52,550 nt of DNA. Origin: Lysobacter sp. ISL-50. Lineage in GTDB: Bacteria; Pseudomonadota; Gammaproteobacteria; Xanthomonadales; Xanthomonadaceae. Positions 10,488-19,756 of this stretch are shown here, in pieces (position 1 is the stretch's first letter; every line of letters starts with the position of its first letter). Below the pieces are notes generated by a model. It saw only the letters and a program-made list of their open reading frames with translations. It was not told where the DNA came from and did not search any database. A program made the translations under genes and the position numbers. The DNA lies in assembly GCF_018612875.1 (NCBI RefSeq), contig NZ_JAGGRI010000030.1:1-52550 (forward strand). Direction: 5' to 3'.

Positions 10488-12017
10488 TCAAGCCGCCAGC
10501 AGCCTCAATACGATGCCCAGCCCCGCCATATCCTGCGGCTCGCCTTCCAGGTCGGCGCGCACCAGCGGCCGCGATTCCAGCCAGCGCTTGGACACGGTCA
10601 GGGTCAGCGTGTTGCCGTCGGCATGCGCGTCGAGCTGCGGGATCGGATCGGATTCGTGCGCGCGGTGCAGCAGTACCGCCAGGCGCAGCAGGGCCGAACT
10701 GCGCCGCACCGCGGCGAGCAGTCGGTCGGGCAGGGCGTCGAAGGCGTTCTTCGGAATGCCTCGGCGGTGCGTGCGCACCAGCGCGGCCAGGAACTGCTGT
10801 TGCTGGCGCGAGAAGCCGGAGATGTCCGAGTTCTCGATCACGTAGGAGCTGTGCACGTGGTACTGGCTGTGGGCGATCACCAGCCCCAGCTCGTGCAGGC
10901 GCGCGGCGCGGATCAGCATCAGGCGGTCGTCGGCGTCCAGGTTCCAGGCCTTGGCGACCTGGTCGAACAGACGCAGCATGGTCGCTTCCACGCGCGCGGA
11001 TTGTTGTTCGTCGATGCCGTAGCGCTTGACCAGCGCCTTGACCGCCGCGTCGCGCGGATCGTCGGCGCCGCCGCGACCGAGCATGTCGTACAGCACGCCC
11101 TCGCGCATCGCCGCCTTGCTGATGGCCATGCGCTGCAGGCCCAGCACGTTGAAGGCGGCTTCCAGGATCAGGATGCCGCCGGCGATCACCGGCCGGCGGT
11201 CGGCGGACAGGCCGGGCAGGTCGATGGCCTCGATGCGGTCGGCCTGCAGCAGGCGGTCGCGCAGCAGCGGCAGGGCTTCGGCGGTGACCGCGCCCTTGGT
11301 CAGCTTCATCGCCGCGCAGATTTCGCCGATGGCCTTGTTGGTGCCCGACGATCCCAGCGCCTCCTGCCAGCCCAGCGCGCGGTAGGTGCCGGCGAATTGC
11401 TGGAACTCGGCCGAGACCTCGGTCAGCGCGTCGCGCCATTTCTTCTTGCTGAGCTTGCCGTTCTCGAAGAAGCGGCGGGTGGTGGCGATGCAGCCGACCT
11501 GCAGGCTTTCGCGCTCGATCGCCTCGAAGCCGCTGCCGATGATGCATTCGGTGGAACCGCCGCCGATGTCGATGACCATGCGCCGCTCGCCCGGCTTGGA
11601 CGGCTGGGCGTGGGCGATGCCCAGGTAGATCAGGCGCGCTTCTTCGCGGCCGGACACGACTTCGATGGCATGGCCCAGCGCCGATTCGGCCGGCATCAGG
11701 AAGGCTTGCGGCGCGGCCAGGCGGCGCACGGTGTTGGTGGCGATCGCCCGCACGTGCTGCGGCGGTACGTCGCGGATGCGCTGGCCGAAGCGCGACAGGC
11801 AGTCCAGCGCGCGCTGGCGCACTTCCGGCGCCAGGCCGCCCTTGCGGTCCAGGCCTTCGGCCATGCGCACGGTCTCACGCAGGCGATCGACCGTGCGCAG
11901 CTGGCCCAGCACGTACCGCGCGACCACCATGTGGAAACTGTTCGAGCCCAGATCGACGGCGGCGAGCAGGTCGCCGTCCTGGAGCGGCAGGCGGGTGGTC
12001 GGGAAAATATTATTCAT
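10488..12017 (-). CDS. ppx: Exopolyphosphatase
   Basis: A 509-residue Ppx/GppA-family protein. It has the actin-like phosphate-binding motifs DLGSNSFHMVV near residue 22 and VIDIGGGSTE near residue 145, and a C-terminal HD-like domain containing LHELGLVIAHSQYHVHS. It removes terminal phosphates from polyphosphate chains in the cytoplasm. It is last in the minus-strand phoB-phoR-ppk-ppx series, 15 bases after ppk, so synthesis and degradation of polyphosphate are encoded together. Family length and motifs are complete. Confidence 0.95.
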   Translation of the reverse strand: MNNIFPTTRLPLQDGDLLAAVDLGSNSFHMVVARYVLGQLRTVDRLRETVRMAEGLDRKGGLAPEVRQRALDCLSRFGQRIRDVPPQHVRAIATNTVRRLAAPQAFLMPAESALGHAIEVVSGREEARLIYLGIAHAQPSKPGERRMVIDIGGGSTECIIGSGFEAIERESLQVGCIATTRRFFENGKLSKKKWRDALTEVSAEFQQFAGTYRALGWQEALGSSGTNKAIGEICAAMKLTKGAVTAEALPLLRDRLLQADRIEAIDLPGLSADRRPVIAGGILILEAAFNVLGLQRMAISKAAMREGVLYDMLGRGGADDPRDAAVKALVKRYGIDEQQSARVEATMLRLFDQVAKAWNLDADDRLMLIRAARLHELGLVIAHSQYHVHSSYVIENSDISGFSRQQQQFLAALVRTHRRGIPKNAFDALPDRLLAAVRRSSALLRLAVLLHRAHESDPIPQLDAHADGNTLTLTVSKRWLESRPLVRADLEGEPQDMAGLGIVLRLLAA

Positions 12018-12032
12018 GCGCGGAAGTTTGGG

Positions 12033-14117
12033 TCATCCGCACAATTTGGCCAACAGCGTGGACTGTGCCGAGTGCGGCATCGCGCCTTCGGCCGGGGTCA
12101 GGCGCTGATAGTCGCCGTCGGCCCGCAGTTCCCAGGAATTGAGGTTGTCGGCCAGGTAGTTGGCCAGCGCTTCCTCGTAGACGCGCCCGCGCAGATCCGA
12201 ATCCAGGATCGGAAAGCCGGTTTCCACGCGCCGCAGCAGGTTGCGTTCGAGCCAGTCGGCGCTGGAGCAGAACAGGTCCGGCGCGCCGTCGTTGGCGAAC
12301 CAGTAGACGCGGTGGTGTTCGAGGAAGCGGCCGACGATCGAGCGCACCCGGATGTTCTCCGACACGCCTTCCACGCCCGGGCGCAGGGTGCAGGCGCCGC
12401 GCACGATCAGGTCGATGTGCACGCCGGCCTGCGAGGCCTGGTACAGCGCGCGGATCACCTGCGGCTCGTTGAGGGCGTTCATCTTGGCGACGATGCGCGC
12501 CGGCTTGCCGGCCCGCGCGTGCCTGGTTTCGCGGTCGATGCGCTTGAGCACGCCGGCATGCAGGGTGAACGGCGATTGCAGCAGGCACTTGAGCTTGAGC
12601 GACGGCGCCAGCCCGGACAGCTGCTGGAAGATCATGTGCACGTCGTTGCCGATATCCGGATCGGCGGTGATCAGGCCGAAGTCGGTGTAGGCGCGCGCGG
12701 TGCCGCTGTGGTAATTGCCGGTGCCCAGGTGAGTGTAGCGCTTGAGCTTGCGGCCTTCGCGCCGCACGATCAGCAGCATCTTGGCGTGGGTCTTGTAGCC
12801 CACCACGCCGTACACGACCTGCACGCCGGCTTCCTGCAGGCGGTCGGCGAGGCCCAGGTTGGCTTCCTCGTCGAAGCGCGCGCGCAGCTCGACCACCACG
12901 GTCACGTCCTTGCCGTTGCGCGCGGCCTGGACCAGTTGTTCGACGATCGGCGAATCCTTGCCGGCGCGATACAGGGTCTGCTTGATCGCGAGCACGTTCG
13001 GATCTTCGGCGGCCTGGCGGATCAGTTCCAGCACCGGCGCGAACGAATCGAAGGGGTGGTGCAGCAGCACGTCGCCGTCGGCGACGGTGTCGAACAGCGT
13101 CTCCACCCCGGGCAGCACGCGCTGCTGGTAGGGCGGGAATTTCAGCTCCGGGCGCTGCACCAGATCGTAAACCTGGATCACGCGATTGAGATTGACCGGG
13201 CCGTTGATGCGGTACACCGCGTTTTCGGGCAGGTCGAAATTCTCCAGCAGGGTGCGCACGATCGGCTTGGGGCACTGCTCGGCGATTTCCAGCCGCACCG
13301 CGCGCAGGTAGCCGCGGCCGATCAGCTCGTCGCGCAGCGCCAGGGCGATGTTGTCGACTTCTTCCTCGTCCACCAGCAATTCGGAATTGCGCGTGACGCG
13401 GAACTGGTACGCGCCCTTGACCTCCATGCCCGGGAACAGCTCATCGACGAACGCCGACAGCACCGAGGACAGGAACACGAAGTCGTGCTTGCCCCCGGAG
13501 ACGTTCTCCGGCAACTGGATGATGCGCGGCAGCGAGCGCGGCGCGCGCACGATGGCCAGGTTGCCGGCGCGGCCGAACGCGTCCTTGCCCTTGAGCACGA
13601 CGACGATGTTGAGCGATTTGTTGAGGATCTTCGGGAACGGATGCGCCGGGTCCAGGCCCAGCGGCGACAGCACCGGCATGATCTCGTCGCGGAAATACGC
13701 GCGCAGCCAGCGGGTCTGGCGCGCGTTCCAGGAGTTGCGGCCCAGCACGCGCACGCCCGAATCCTGCAGCGCCGGGCGCAGCACGTCGTTCCAGCATTCG
13801 TACTGCGCCTTGACCAGTTCGGCGGCGCGGTCGTGGATGCGCGAGAGCACCGTCTGCGGCGCCAGCCCGTCCGGGCCCGGCGCCAGGCCCAGGTCCTGCG
13901 CGTGGCGCAGGGTGCCGGCGCGGATTTCGAAGAATTCGTCCAGGTTGGTGCAGGAGATGCACAGGTACTTGAGCCGCTCCAACAGCGGCACCTGCGGGTC
14001 CTGGGCTTGCGCCAGCACGCGGAAATTGAAGTCCAGCTGCGACAGTTCGCGGTTGAAGTACAGCGAGCTGTCGCGCAGCGGATCGGTGTCGAGCGTGGTT
14101 TCCGTCATCGCATTCAT
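12033..14117 (-). CDS. ppk: Polyphosphate kinase 1
   Basis: A 694-residue PPK1 that reversibly builds polyphosphate from ATP. N-domain start SSLYFNRELSQLDFN, then the two phospholipase-D-like catalytic domains. The autophosphorylated His lies in GYKTHAKMLL and the second site in THLGTGNYHSGTAR. The length matches E. coli Ppk (about 690). It starts 39 bases downstream of phoR and is followed after 15 bases by ppx, so it probably belongs to a phosphate-responsive transcription unit. Confidence 0.96.
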   Translation of the reverse strand: MNAMTETTLDTDPLRDSSLYFNRELSQLDFNFRVLAQAQDPQVPLLERLKYLCISCTNLDEFFEIRAGTLRHAQDLGLAPGPDGLAPQTVLSRIHDRAAELVKAQYECWNDVLRPALQDSGVRVLGRNSWNARQTRWLRAYFRDEIMPVLSPLGLDPAHPFPKILNKSLNIVVVLKGKDAFGRAGNLAIVRAPRSLPRIIQLPENVSGGKHDFVFLSSVLSAFVDELFPGMEVKGAYQFRVTRNSELLVDEEEVDNIALALRDELIGRGYLRAVRLEIAEQCPKPIVRTLLENFDLPENAVYRINGPVNLNRVIQVYDLVQRPELKFPPYQQRVLPGVETLFDTVADGDVLLHHPFDSFAPVLELIRQAAEDPNVLAIKQTLYRAGKDSPIVEQLVQAARNGKDVTVVVELRARFDEEANLGLADRLQEAGVQVVYGVVGYKTHAKMLLIVRREGRKLKRYTHLGTGNYHSGTARAYTDFGLITADPDIGNDVHMIFQQLSGLAPSLKLKCLLQSPFTLHAGVLKRIDRETRHARAGKPARIVAKMNALNEPQVIRALYQASQAGVHIDLIVRGACTLRPGVEGVSENIRVRSIVGRFLEHHRVYWFANDGAPDLFCSSADWLERNLLRRVETGFPILDSDLRGRVYEEALANYLADNLNSWELRADGDYQRLTPAEGAMPHSAQSTLLAKLCG

Positions 14118-14156
14118 GGCGCGGCTGCTTCGATCCTGTGCGGTCTGTTCAACGGG

Positions 14157-15554
14157 TCAATCGGAGGGATGCTGCAAGGTTTGCTGTAAATCCGCGTGAT
14201 GCGCGGCGTCGGGGCCGGTATCGGCGAAGCCTTCGTTGTAGGCATCGCGGCGGCGGATGCGGTCCACGCCGAAGTGGCAGGCGAAGGTGCTGCCGCGGCC
14301 GACTTCGCTGGCGATCTCCAGCCGCGCGCCGTGCAGGTGCAGCACGTGCTTGACGATCGACAGGCCCAGGCCGGTGCCGCCGCTTTCGCGCGAACGGCTG
14401 GTGGAGACGCGATAGAAGCGCTCGGTGATGCGCGGCAGGTGCGCGGCCGGAATGCCGTAGCCGCTGTCCACCACTTCCAGCACCGCGCCGCGCGCGATGC
14501 CGGCGCTTTCCGGGCGGAAGCGGATGCGGATGGTGCCGCCGGCCGGGGTGTAGCGGATGGCGTTGCCGACCAGATTGGAGAACGCGCTGTGCAGTTCCTT
14601 GTTGGAACCGAACAGGTCCACGCCGGCCAGATCGTCCATGGCGATCTCGTGCCGGCCCTGGCTCAGCGCATTGGCTTCGCGCTTGAGCGTGGACAGCATC
14701 GAGGACATCGACACGGTTTCTTCCGCCGGCAGGCTGTCCTGCGATTCCAGGCGCGACAGCGTCAGCAGGTCTTCGACCAGTTGGGTCATGCGCTGCGACT
14801 GGCGCTGCATCTCGGCCAGCATCGGCGCCCAGTCCGGGTGTTCTTCCGGATCGAGCATGTCCAGGTAGCCGTGGACCACGGTCAGCGGCGTGCGCAGTTC
14901 GTGCGAGACGTTGGCGACGAAGTCGCGGCGCATCTGTTCGAGCTGCAGCAGGCGGCTGACGTCGCGCGCGACCAGCAGCCACAGGTTTTCCGAGTAGGGG
15001 ATCAGGCGCAGGCTCAGGGTGATCGCCGGATTCCACGGCGACGCGGCTTCCAGCGGCTCGGCGTTGCGGCCCGAGGCCAGCCAGTGCGCCAACTGCAGTG
15101 GTTGCAGGCGATTGACCACCGGCGCGCCGATGTCGCGCGGGTAGCGCAGGCCCATCAATCCGGTCGCGGCTTCGTTGAACCACTGGATGCGCTGGCTGTT
15201 GCGTTCGACCACCACGATCGCGTCGGGCATGGCCGCGGCGGCGGCGCGGTAGGCGCGCAGCATTTCGATCAGGCGGCGCTTGCGCCCGCGCATTTCCGCC
15301 TGGCTGCGGTGCAGCAGGCGGTCGAGTTCGTTCCAGATGCCTTCGCCCAGCGGCGGGGTCAGGCGCTGGCGCGCGGTCAGCCGGATCAGCACCCGGCGCA
15401 GGCGCCAGTAATGCCACGCGACCACGCCGAGCGCGGCGGCGGTGACGATCGGCCACGGATAGCCGACCAGAACCCCGAGCACGGCCGCGCCGACCAGGAT
15501 CAGGGCCAGCTGACCGAGGGTGCGGAACCAGGCGGAGCGTGCGCGGGGCGGCAT
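14157..15554 (-). CDS. phoR: Phosphate regulon sensor histidine kinase
   Basis: A 465-residue sensor kinase. Two hydrophobic helices lie at about residues 12-30 and 34-50, followed by a PAS-like domain at about 100-190, as in PhoR. The H-box VSHELRTPLTVVHGY places the phosphorylated His at residue 218. The N, G1 and G2 boxes follow (NAIRYTPAGG; DSGYGIPAAH; GGTGLGLSIVKH). It lies 9 bases downstream of phoB on the same strand. It senses phosphate limitation through the Pst system and phosphorylates PhoB at the inner membrane. No large periplasmic loop is visible, as expected for PhoR. Confidence 0.94.
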   Translation of the reverse strand: MPPRARSAWFRTLGQLALILVGAAVLGVLVGYPWPIVTAAALGVVAWHYWRLRRVLIRLTARQRLTPPLGEGIWNELDRLLHRSQAEMRGRKRRLIEMLRAYRAAAAAMPDAIVVVERNSQRIQWFNEAATGLMGLRYPRDIGAPVVNRLQPLQLAHWLASGRNAEPLEAASPWNPAITLSLRLIPYSENLWLLVARDVSRLLQLEQMRRDFVANVSHELRTPLTVVHGYLDMLDPEEHPDWAPMLAEMQRQSQRMTQLVEDLLTLSRLESQDSLPAEETVSMSSMLSTLKREANALSQGRHEIAMDDLAGVDLFGSNKELHSAFSNLVGNAIRYTPAGGTIRIRFRPESAGIARGAVLEVVDSGYGIPAAHLPRITERFYRVSTSRSRESGGTGLGLSIVKHVLHLHGARLEIASEVGRGSTFACHFGVDRIRRRDAYNEGFADTGPDAAHHADLQQTLQHPSD

Positions 15555-15563
15555 ACCCCCAGC

Positions 15564-16271
15564 TTACGCGGCGAGTGAGGCAGAAAAGCGATAGCCCGCG
15601 CCGCGCACGGTCTGGACCATGCCGTCGAGACGATGCGGCTCCAGCGTCTTGCGCAGGCGGCGGATGTGCACGTCCACGGTGCGCTCTTCGACATAGACGC
15701 TGCCGCCCCAGACGTGATCGAGCAACTGGGTGCGCGAGTACACGCGTTCGGGGTGGGTCATGAAGAAATGCAGCAGGCGGTATTCGGTCGGGCCGATCTG
15801 CACCGGCTGGTCGCCGCCTTCGCCCTGGGCGAACACGCGGTGGGCGGCGCCGTCGATGCGCAGCGGGCCGACGCCGACGCTGCCGTCTTCGTCGTCTTCG
15901 CGCGAGCGGCGCAGCACGGCGCGGATGCGCGCCAGCAGTTCGCGCGCCGAGAACGGCTTGACGACGTAGTCGTCGACGCCGGCTTCCAGGCCGCCGACGC
16001 GGTCGTTCTCTTCGCCGCGCGCGGTCAGCATGATGATCGGGATCTCGCGGGTCAGCGATTCCTTGCGCCAGCGTCGGGCCAGTTCCAGGCCGCTGGTGCC
16101 CGGGAGCATCCAGTCGAGCAGGATCAGGTCGGGGACGCGGTCGGCGATGGCGGCCTGGGCCTCGCGGGCATCGCCGGCGTGCACCGGATCGTATTCGCCC
16201 TTGCGCAGGGCGAAGGACACCATGTCGCGGATGGCGGGTTCGTCTTCGACTATCAGGATGCGCTTCTGCAC
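15564..16271 (-). CDS. phoB: Phosphate regulon response regulator
   Basis: A 235-residue OmpR/PhoB-type regulator. The receiver has the acidic pair E9-D10, the phospho-acceptor D53 in LLDWMLPG and K105 in VVKPF. The C-terminal winged helix ends in the recognition-helix region [14 protein letters not shown]. It activates phosphate-starvation genes by binding Pho boxes. It is the first gene of the minus-strand cluster and a possible Pho box lies upstream, suggesting autoregulation. Confidence 0.95.
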   Translation of the reverse strand: MQKRILIVEDEPAIRDMVSFALRKGEYDPVHAGDAREAQAAIADRVPDLILLDWMLPGTSGLELARRWRKESLTREIPIIMLTARGEENDRVGGLEAGVDDYVVKPFSARELLARIRAVLRRSREDDEDGSVGVGPLRIDGAAHRVFAQGEGGDQPVQIGPTEYRLLHFFMTHPERVYSRTQLLDHVWGGSVYVEERTVDVHIRRLRKTLEPHRLDGMVQTVRGAGYRFSASLAA

Positions 16272-16335
16272 ACGGTCACCGGGGGAGGAGGCGGAAAGGG
16301 TTCGTCCTTGAAGCCGCGCCAGTACACTACCGTTT

Positions 16336-16353
16336 TGTGACTACTCCATGACA
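16336..16353 (-). promoter_or_regulatory. Possible Pho box upstream of phoB
   Basis: On the minus strand this reads TGTCATG-GAGT-AGTCACA: two imperfect 7-base direct repeats separated by four bases, close to the PhoB consensus half-site CTGTCAT. It is about 65 bases before the phoB start. Only one half-site is strong, so this is tentative. Confidence 0.4.
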
Positions 16354-16648
16354 TAGGGTGGGCGGCATTGTCGTTATTGCGATGTGGCGCCACTGTGCAA
16401 AGGTGTCCGTACGCCGCCAATGCTGACGGGCTTCCGCAGGGGTTGGGGGCGCTTTCGCCGTCGTTGGCTGCGTTATCGGCTCCGCGGGAGTTTGGCGGTC
16501 TGATGACATCGCGATGGCAGGGGTGGGCGCTCGGCGCTGGTGAGCGGGGCGTTGCCGGTTACTCGGGACTGAAATTTTGCCCGTTTTGAAAAAAGGGGCG
16601 GTGGTTGCGCGGGTTGAGGGCGGATTGGTGACAGTTGGGGGGCAAAGC

Positions 16649-16745
16649 AAATCCCCCCGCCCCCCTTTTTCAAAGGGGGAACCCGGTTAGGAGGGGGCGA
16701 CGGCATGCGTAAATGCCTGCCCCCTTTGAAAAAGGGGGCTCGCGC
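16649..16745. repeat. Pair of inverted palindromic C5T5/A5G5-type elements
   Basis: Two imperfect palindromes of about 20 bases, a C-tract, T-tract, A-tract and G-tract arrangement. The unit at about 16661-16679 is essentially the reverse complement of the unit at about 16723-16741, and 40-odd bases separate them. The roughly 530-base stretch between phoB and the protease gene (16272-16801) otherwise shows no gene. This looks like a REP/BIME-style element; it could also fold and stop transcription from either side. Confidence 0.6.
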
Positions 16746-16801
16746 CTTGCGATGCGTGGAGGTCCGGCCGACCCGGCGGCGCGGGGGATTTGCCCGAGGG
16801 C

Positions 16802-18439
16802 CTACTGCCGCTTGAGGTCTTCGTCCCGCACACCCTGCCGCTTGAGCTCAAGCACGGTCGGGGTGATCGCGGCGATGCGCGCCTCGATCCGGGCGCGGGC
16901 GTAGTAGTCCAGGTCGGGCTTGCGCTTGAGCGTATTCAGCTGGACCAGGGCCTGCTCCGGACGGCCGCGCAGGTAGGCGGCTTCGGCATAGGCCTCGCCG
17001 GCGCGGATCGAGTCGCCGGCGATCTCGCAGGCGCGGGCGAAGGTCTGCTGCAGCAGCGGATCGTCGCTGTACGGCCCGAACAGCGGCCGCAGGATCGCCT
17101 GGGCGCGCTGGCCCGCGGCCGGGGTGGCGCGATCGGTCAGCACCTTGGCGTAGGTCAGGGCGATGGCGCGGTTGTTGGGGGTCTGGCGCAGCAGGGCCTC
17201 GAAGCGCGCATCGGCGGCCGCGATCTTGCCGGCCTGGGCCTCGGCTTCGCCCAGGGCCAGGCTTAGCCACAGCTGGTCGGGGTGTTTCTGCAGCAGCTCG
17301 CTCAGGCTGGCGATCGCCGCGGCGGTCTGGTTGGAGCGCATCCGCGCCAGCGCCAGCCCGTAGCGCTTGGCGTCGCTGTCGCCGCCGAGTTTTTCGTACT
17401 CGCGCACCGCTTCGCGCGGCGAGTTGGCGCTCATCACCCGGACCCGCTCGCGGGCGTAGTCGAACACGCCGGTGCCGCCGGAGTTCAGCGCCTGATCGTT
17501 GAACTTCAGGCCGTTGGGCAACAGCGGGTTGTCGGTGCCGGCGGCGTTGGGCGGCAGGGTGAAGGGCGCCTTGGGAATGCGCTCGACCCGCACCGCGTTG
17601 GGCGTGGAGGTCACCGCGGTGACGCTGTTCTTGTTCGCCAGCTGCTCGGCGCGTTCCTTGGCCTCGCTGATGCGGGTGGTGGTGACCGGGTGGGTCATCA
17701 GGTAGTCCGGCGTTTCGCCGTACCAGTTGGCCGCGTTGCTGCGCGAGACCACCTGCATGCGCTGGAAGAAATCGGCCATGGCCGTGGTGTCGTAATTGCT
17801 GCGCGACAGGGTCTGGATGCCGATGCGGTCGGCTTCGGACTCGTTGGAGCGGGTGTAGTTGATCTGGCGCTGCTGCATCAGGCCCAGGCCGGAAGTGATC
17901 GCGGCCATGGTGGCGTCGTCGTTGGAATTGCTGCCGGCCGACTGGGCGGCGACGATCGCGCCCAGCATCGCCAGCAGGATCGGCAACTGATCGCGCTGCG
18001 CGCGCTCGACCCCGCGCAGCACGTGCTGCTGGGTGACGTGGGCGATTTCGTGCGAGATCACCGCGGCGACTTCGTCTTCCTTCTCCGCGGTGAGCACCAG
18101 CCCGGAGTTGACGCCGATGTAGCCGCCCAGGGTGGCGAAGGCGTTGATCTGGCGCTCGCGCAGCATGAAGAAGGTGAAAGGCTGGCGCGGCTTGTCGCTG
18201 TTGGCGGCCAGGCGCGTGCCCAGGGTGTCGAGCCAGCTGTCGATCAGCGGGTCTTCGAGCAGGTAATCGTAGTGGCGCAGCTGCGCCAGCATCATCGAGC
18301 CGTACTCGCGCTGCTTGGCCGGCGTCAGCAGTTCCGCGGCCGAGGACCCGATGTCCGGCAGTTTGTTTTCCTGCGCGCTCGCGCAGACGCTGGCGAGGGC
18401 GAAGGTGACAGCGGCGGTGAGCAGGGCGATGCGGCGCAA
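16802..18439 (-). CDS. Periplasmic M48 metalloprotease with TPR tail (BepA-like)
   Basis: 545 residues. Sec signal peptide at residues 1-22 (cleavage after ASAQ or nearby). M48 peptidase domain with HEIAH zinc site at 130-134 and a later NESEADRIG providing the Glu ligand. The C-terminal about 200 residues are helical with TPR-like periodicity. This matches BepA/YfgC, a periplasmic protease and chaperone that helps LptD assembly and degrades stalled outer-membrane proteins. It is monocistronic on the minus strand. The usual BepA length is about 490, so this one is slightly longer, with a linker rich in Pro and Asn around 300-330. Confidence 0.9.
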   Translation of the reverse strand: MRRIALLTAAVTFALASVCASAQENKLPDIGSSAAELLTPAKQREYGSMMLAQLRHYDYLLEDPLIDSWLDTLGTRLAANSDKPRQPFTFFMLRERQINAFATLGGYIGVNSGLVLTAEKEDEVAAVISHEIAHVTQQHVLRGVERAQRDQLPILLAMLGAIVAAQSAGSNSNDDATMAAITSGLGLMQQRQINYTRSNESEADRIGIQTLSRSNYDTTAMADFFQRMQVVSRSNAANWYGETPDYLMTHPVTTTRISEAKERAEQLANKNSVTAVTSTPNAVRVERIPKAPFTLPPNAAGTDNPLLPNGLKFNDQALNSGGTGVFDYARERVRVMSANSPREAVREYEKLGGDSDAKRYGLALARMRSNQTAAAIASLSELLQKHPDQLWLSLALGEAEAQAGKIAAADARFEALLRQTPNNRAIALTYAKVLTDRATPAAGQRAQAILRPLFGPYSDDPLLQQTFARACEIAGDSIRAGEAYAEAAYLRGRPEQALVQLNTLKRKPDLDYYARARIEARIAAITPTVLELKRQGVRDEDLKRQ

Positions 18440-18802
18440 GCGGAATTCCTTGGGGCGAGCGAGCGGTGCGGAGCCGGCGGTGTCGCGGCCGGCTGCTTGA
18501 ATCGAGGATCTGTACTAACGCATGAAACGGCGAAACGGGTGAACTGGACGCAGGCGACGGTGAACACGGGCGTGCGGCGCAGGCGTTGGCAGGATGCAGG
18601 CCGGCGCGGTCGATGGCGTGAACATGCCGTTAATCCCGCCCCCAGGTCTGCCCCGGGCCGCCTGCCGGCCCTGTTCCGCGCACCCGACGCCGGCGTATTG
18701 CGCGGCAACGGACTGCGTTCCACCCACGCGCTTTAAACTGCCCGGCCGCGCGCCCATATTCGACCGCGAATCCACCCGTAAGTTTCCGGCAGGAGAACCG
18801 TT

Positions 18803-19084
18803 TTGAGCGACACCGCCCCCCAACCGCCGTCGATCGTGATCTATACCACCGCGATCTGCCCGTATTGCGTCGCCGCGAAGAATTTCCTCAAGAGCAAGGG
18901 CCAGACCTGGAGCGAGGTGCGCATCGATCTGGACCCGGCCGAGCGCGAGAAAATGGTCGCCACGACCAAGCGCACCAGCGTCCCGCAGATCTTCATCGGC
19001 GATACCCATGTCGGCGGCTATGACGACATGATGGCGCTGCATCGCGCGGGCGGATTGGAACCCTTGCTGGCAGGCACGGCATGA
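18803..19084 (+). CDS. Glutaredoxin (dithiol, CPYC)
   Basis: A 93-residue class I glutaredoxin. The redox site CPYC is at residues 19-22, followed by the TSVPQIF cis-Pro motif and the GGYDD glutathione-binding motif. It reduces protein disulfides and glutathionylated thiols in the cytoplasm. The start is TTG, with AGGAGA 8 bases upstream; no ATG exists before the conserved fold. Its stop overlaps the next gene by 4 bases (ATGA), linking it to an AhpD-like protein. Confidence 0.93.
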   Translation: MSDTAPQPPSIVIYTTAICPYCVAAKNFLKSKGQTWSEVRIDLDPAEREKMVATTKRTSVPQIFIGDTHVGGYDDMMALHRAGGLEPLLAGTA

Positions 19085-19482
19085 GCGGCGCCGAGGACAG
19101 CGGCGAAAAAGACCGCGTCGCCGAGTTCACCGCGTTCCGCAAGCGCATGAACGAACGCATCCTGGCCGAGCCGAACCAGGTCGTGCGCCGCTTCTTCGCG
19201 CTCGACACGCAGACTTACCAGGCCGGCGCGCTGGACGTGAAGACCAAGGAGTTGCTCGGCCTGGTCGCCTCGATGGTGCTGCGCTGCGACGACTGCATCA
19301 GCTACCACGTCGCCCAGTGCAAGGAGGCCGGGGTCAATCGCGACGAAATGTTCGAAGCGTTTTCGGTGGGATTGGTGGTCGGTGGTTCGATCGTGATCCC
19401 GCACATGCGCCGCGCGGTGGACTTCCTCGACAAGCTGGAACAGGGCGAGGCGGCCGCGCCGGCCGGACACGATCACGGCTGA
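19081..19482 (+). CDS. AhpD-like / carboxymuconolactone decarboxylase-family protein
   Basis: A 133-residue all-helical CMD-family protein. The CxxC redox motif (C69-DD-C72) is followed by His76 in DDCISYHV, the typical AhpD-type active site, so a peroxidase or disulfide-reducing role is more likely than decarboxylation. Translational coupling to the glutaredoxin gene supports a joint thiol-redox function. A roughly 270-base gene-free gap follows. Confidence 0.85.
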   Translation: MSGAEDSGEKDRVAEFTAFRKRMNERILAEPNQVVRRFFALDTQTYQAGALDVKTKELLGLVASMVLRCDDCISYHVAQCKEAGVNRDEMFEAFSVGLVVGGSIVIPHMRRAVDFLDKLEQGEAAAPAGHDHG

Positions 19483-19756
19483 ACGGCTTTCCGCGGTCGC
19501 GGCGCAAGCCGCGACCGCGCACCTCACGGCCGACCTGGGCGGCAGGCAGCGTCTGCCGGGCTGATGGCCGCCCGAACCTGTCCGGATCGCACCCGCGGCT
19601 GCGCCGAATCGGGCCGATCGGGCGCCGGTGAGGCTGGTTCAGTACGTCTGCGCATGCAGGGGGGAGCCGCTTCCGGCATAATTAGGGGGCTAACGCTCAC
19701 ATTTTTGCGCGCCGCGCCCTCGGCGCGCGCCGCCCTAACGCTGGAAGAATTCCCTC

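Noticed and set aside
10623-14189. A 1188-codon plus-strand frame antisense to ppx and ppk
   Set aside because: It mirrors the codon pattern of the minus-strand genes; no start site or domains, while ppx and ppk are complete with all motifs.
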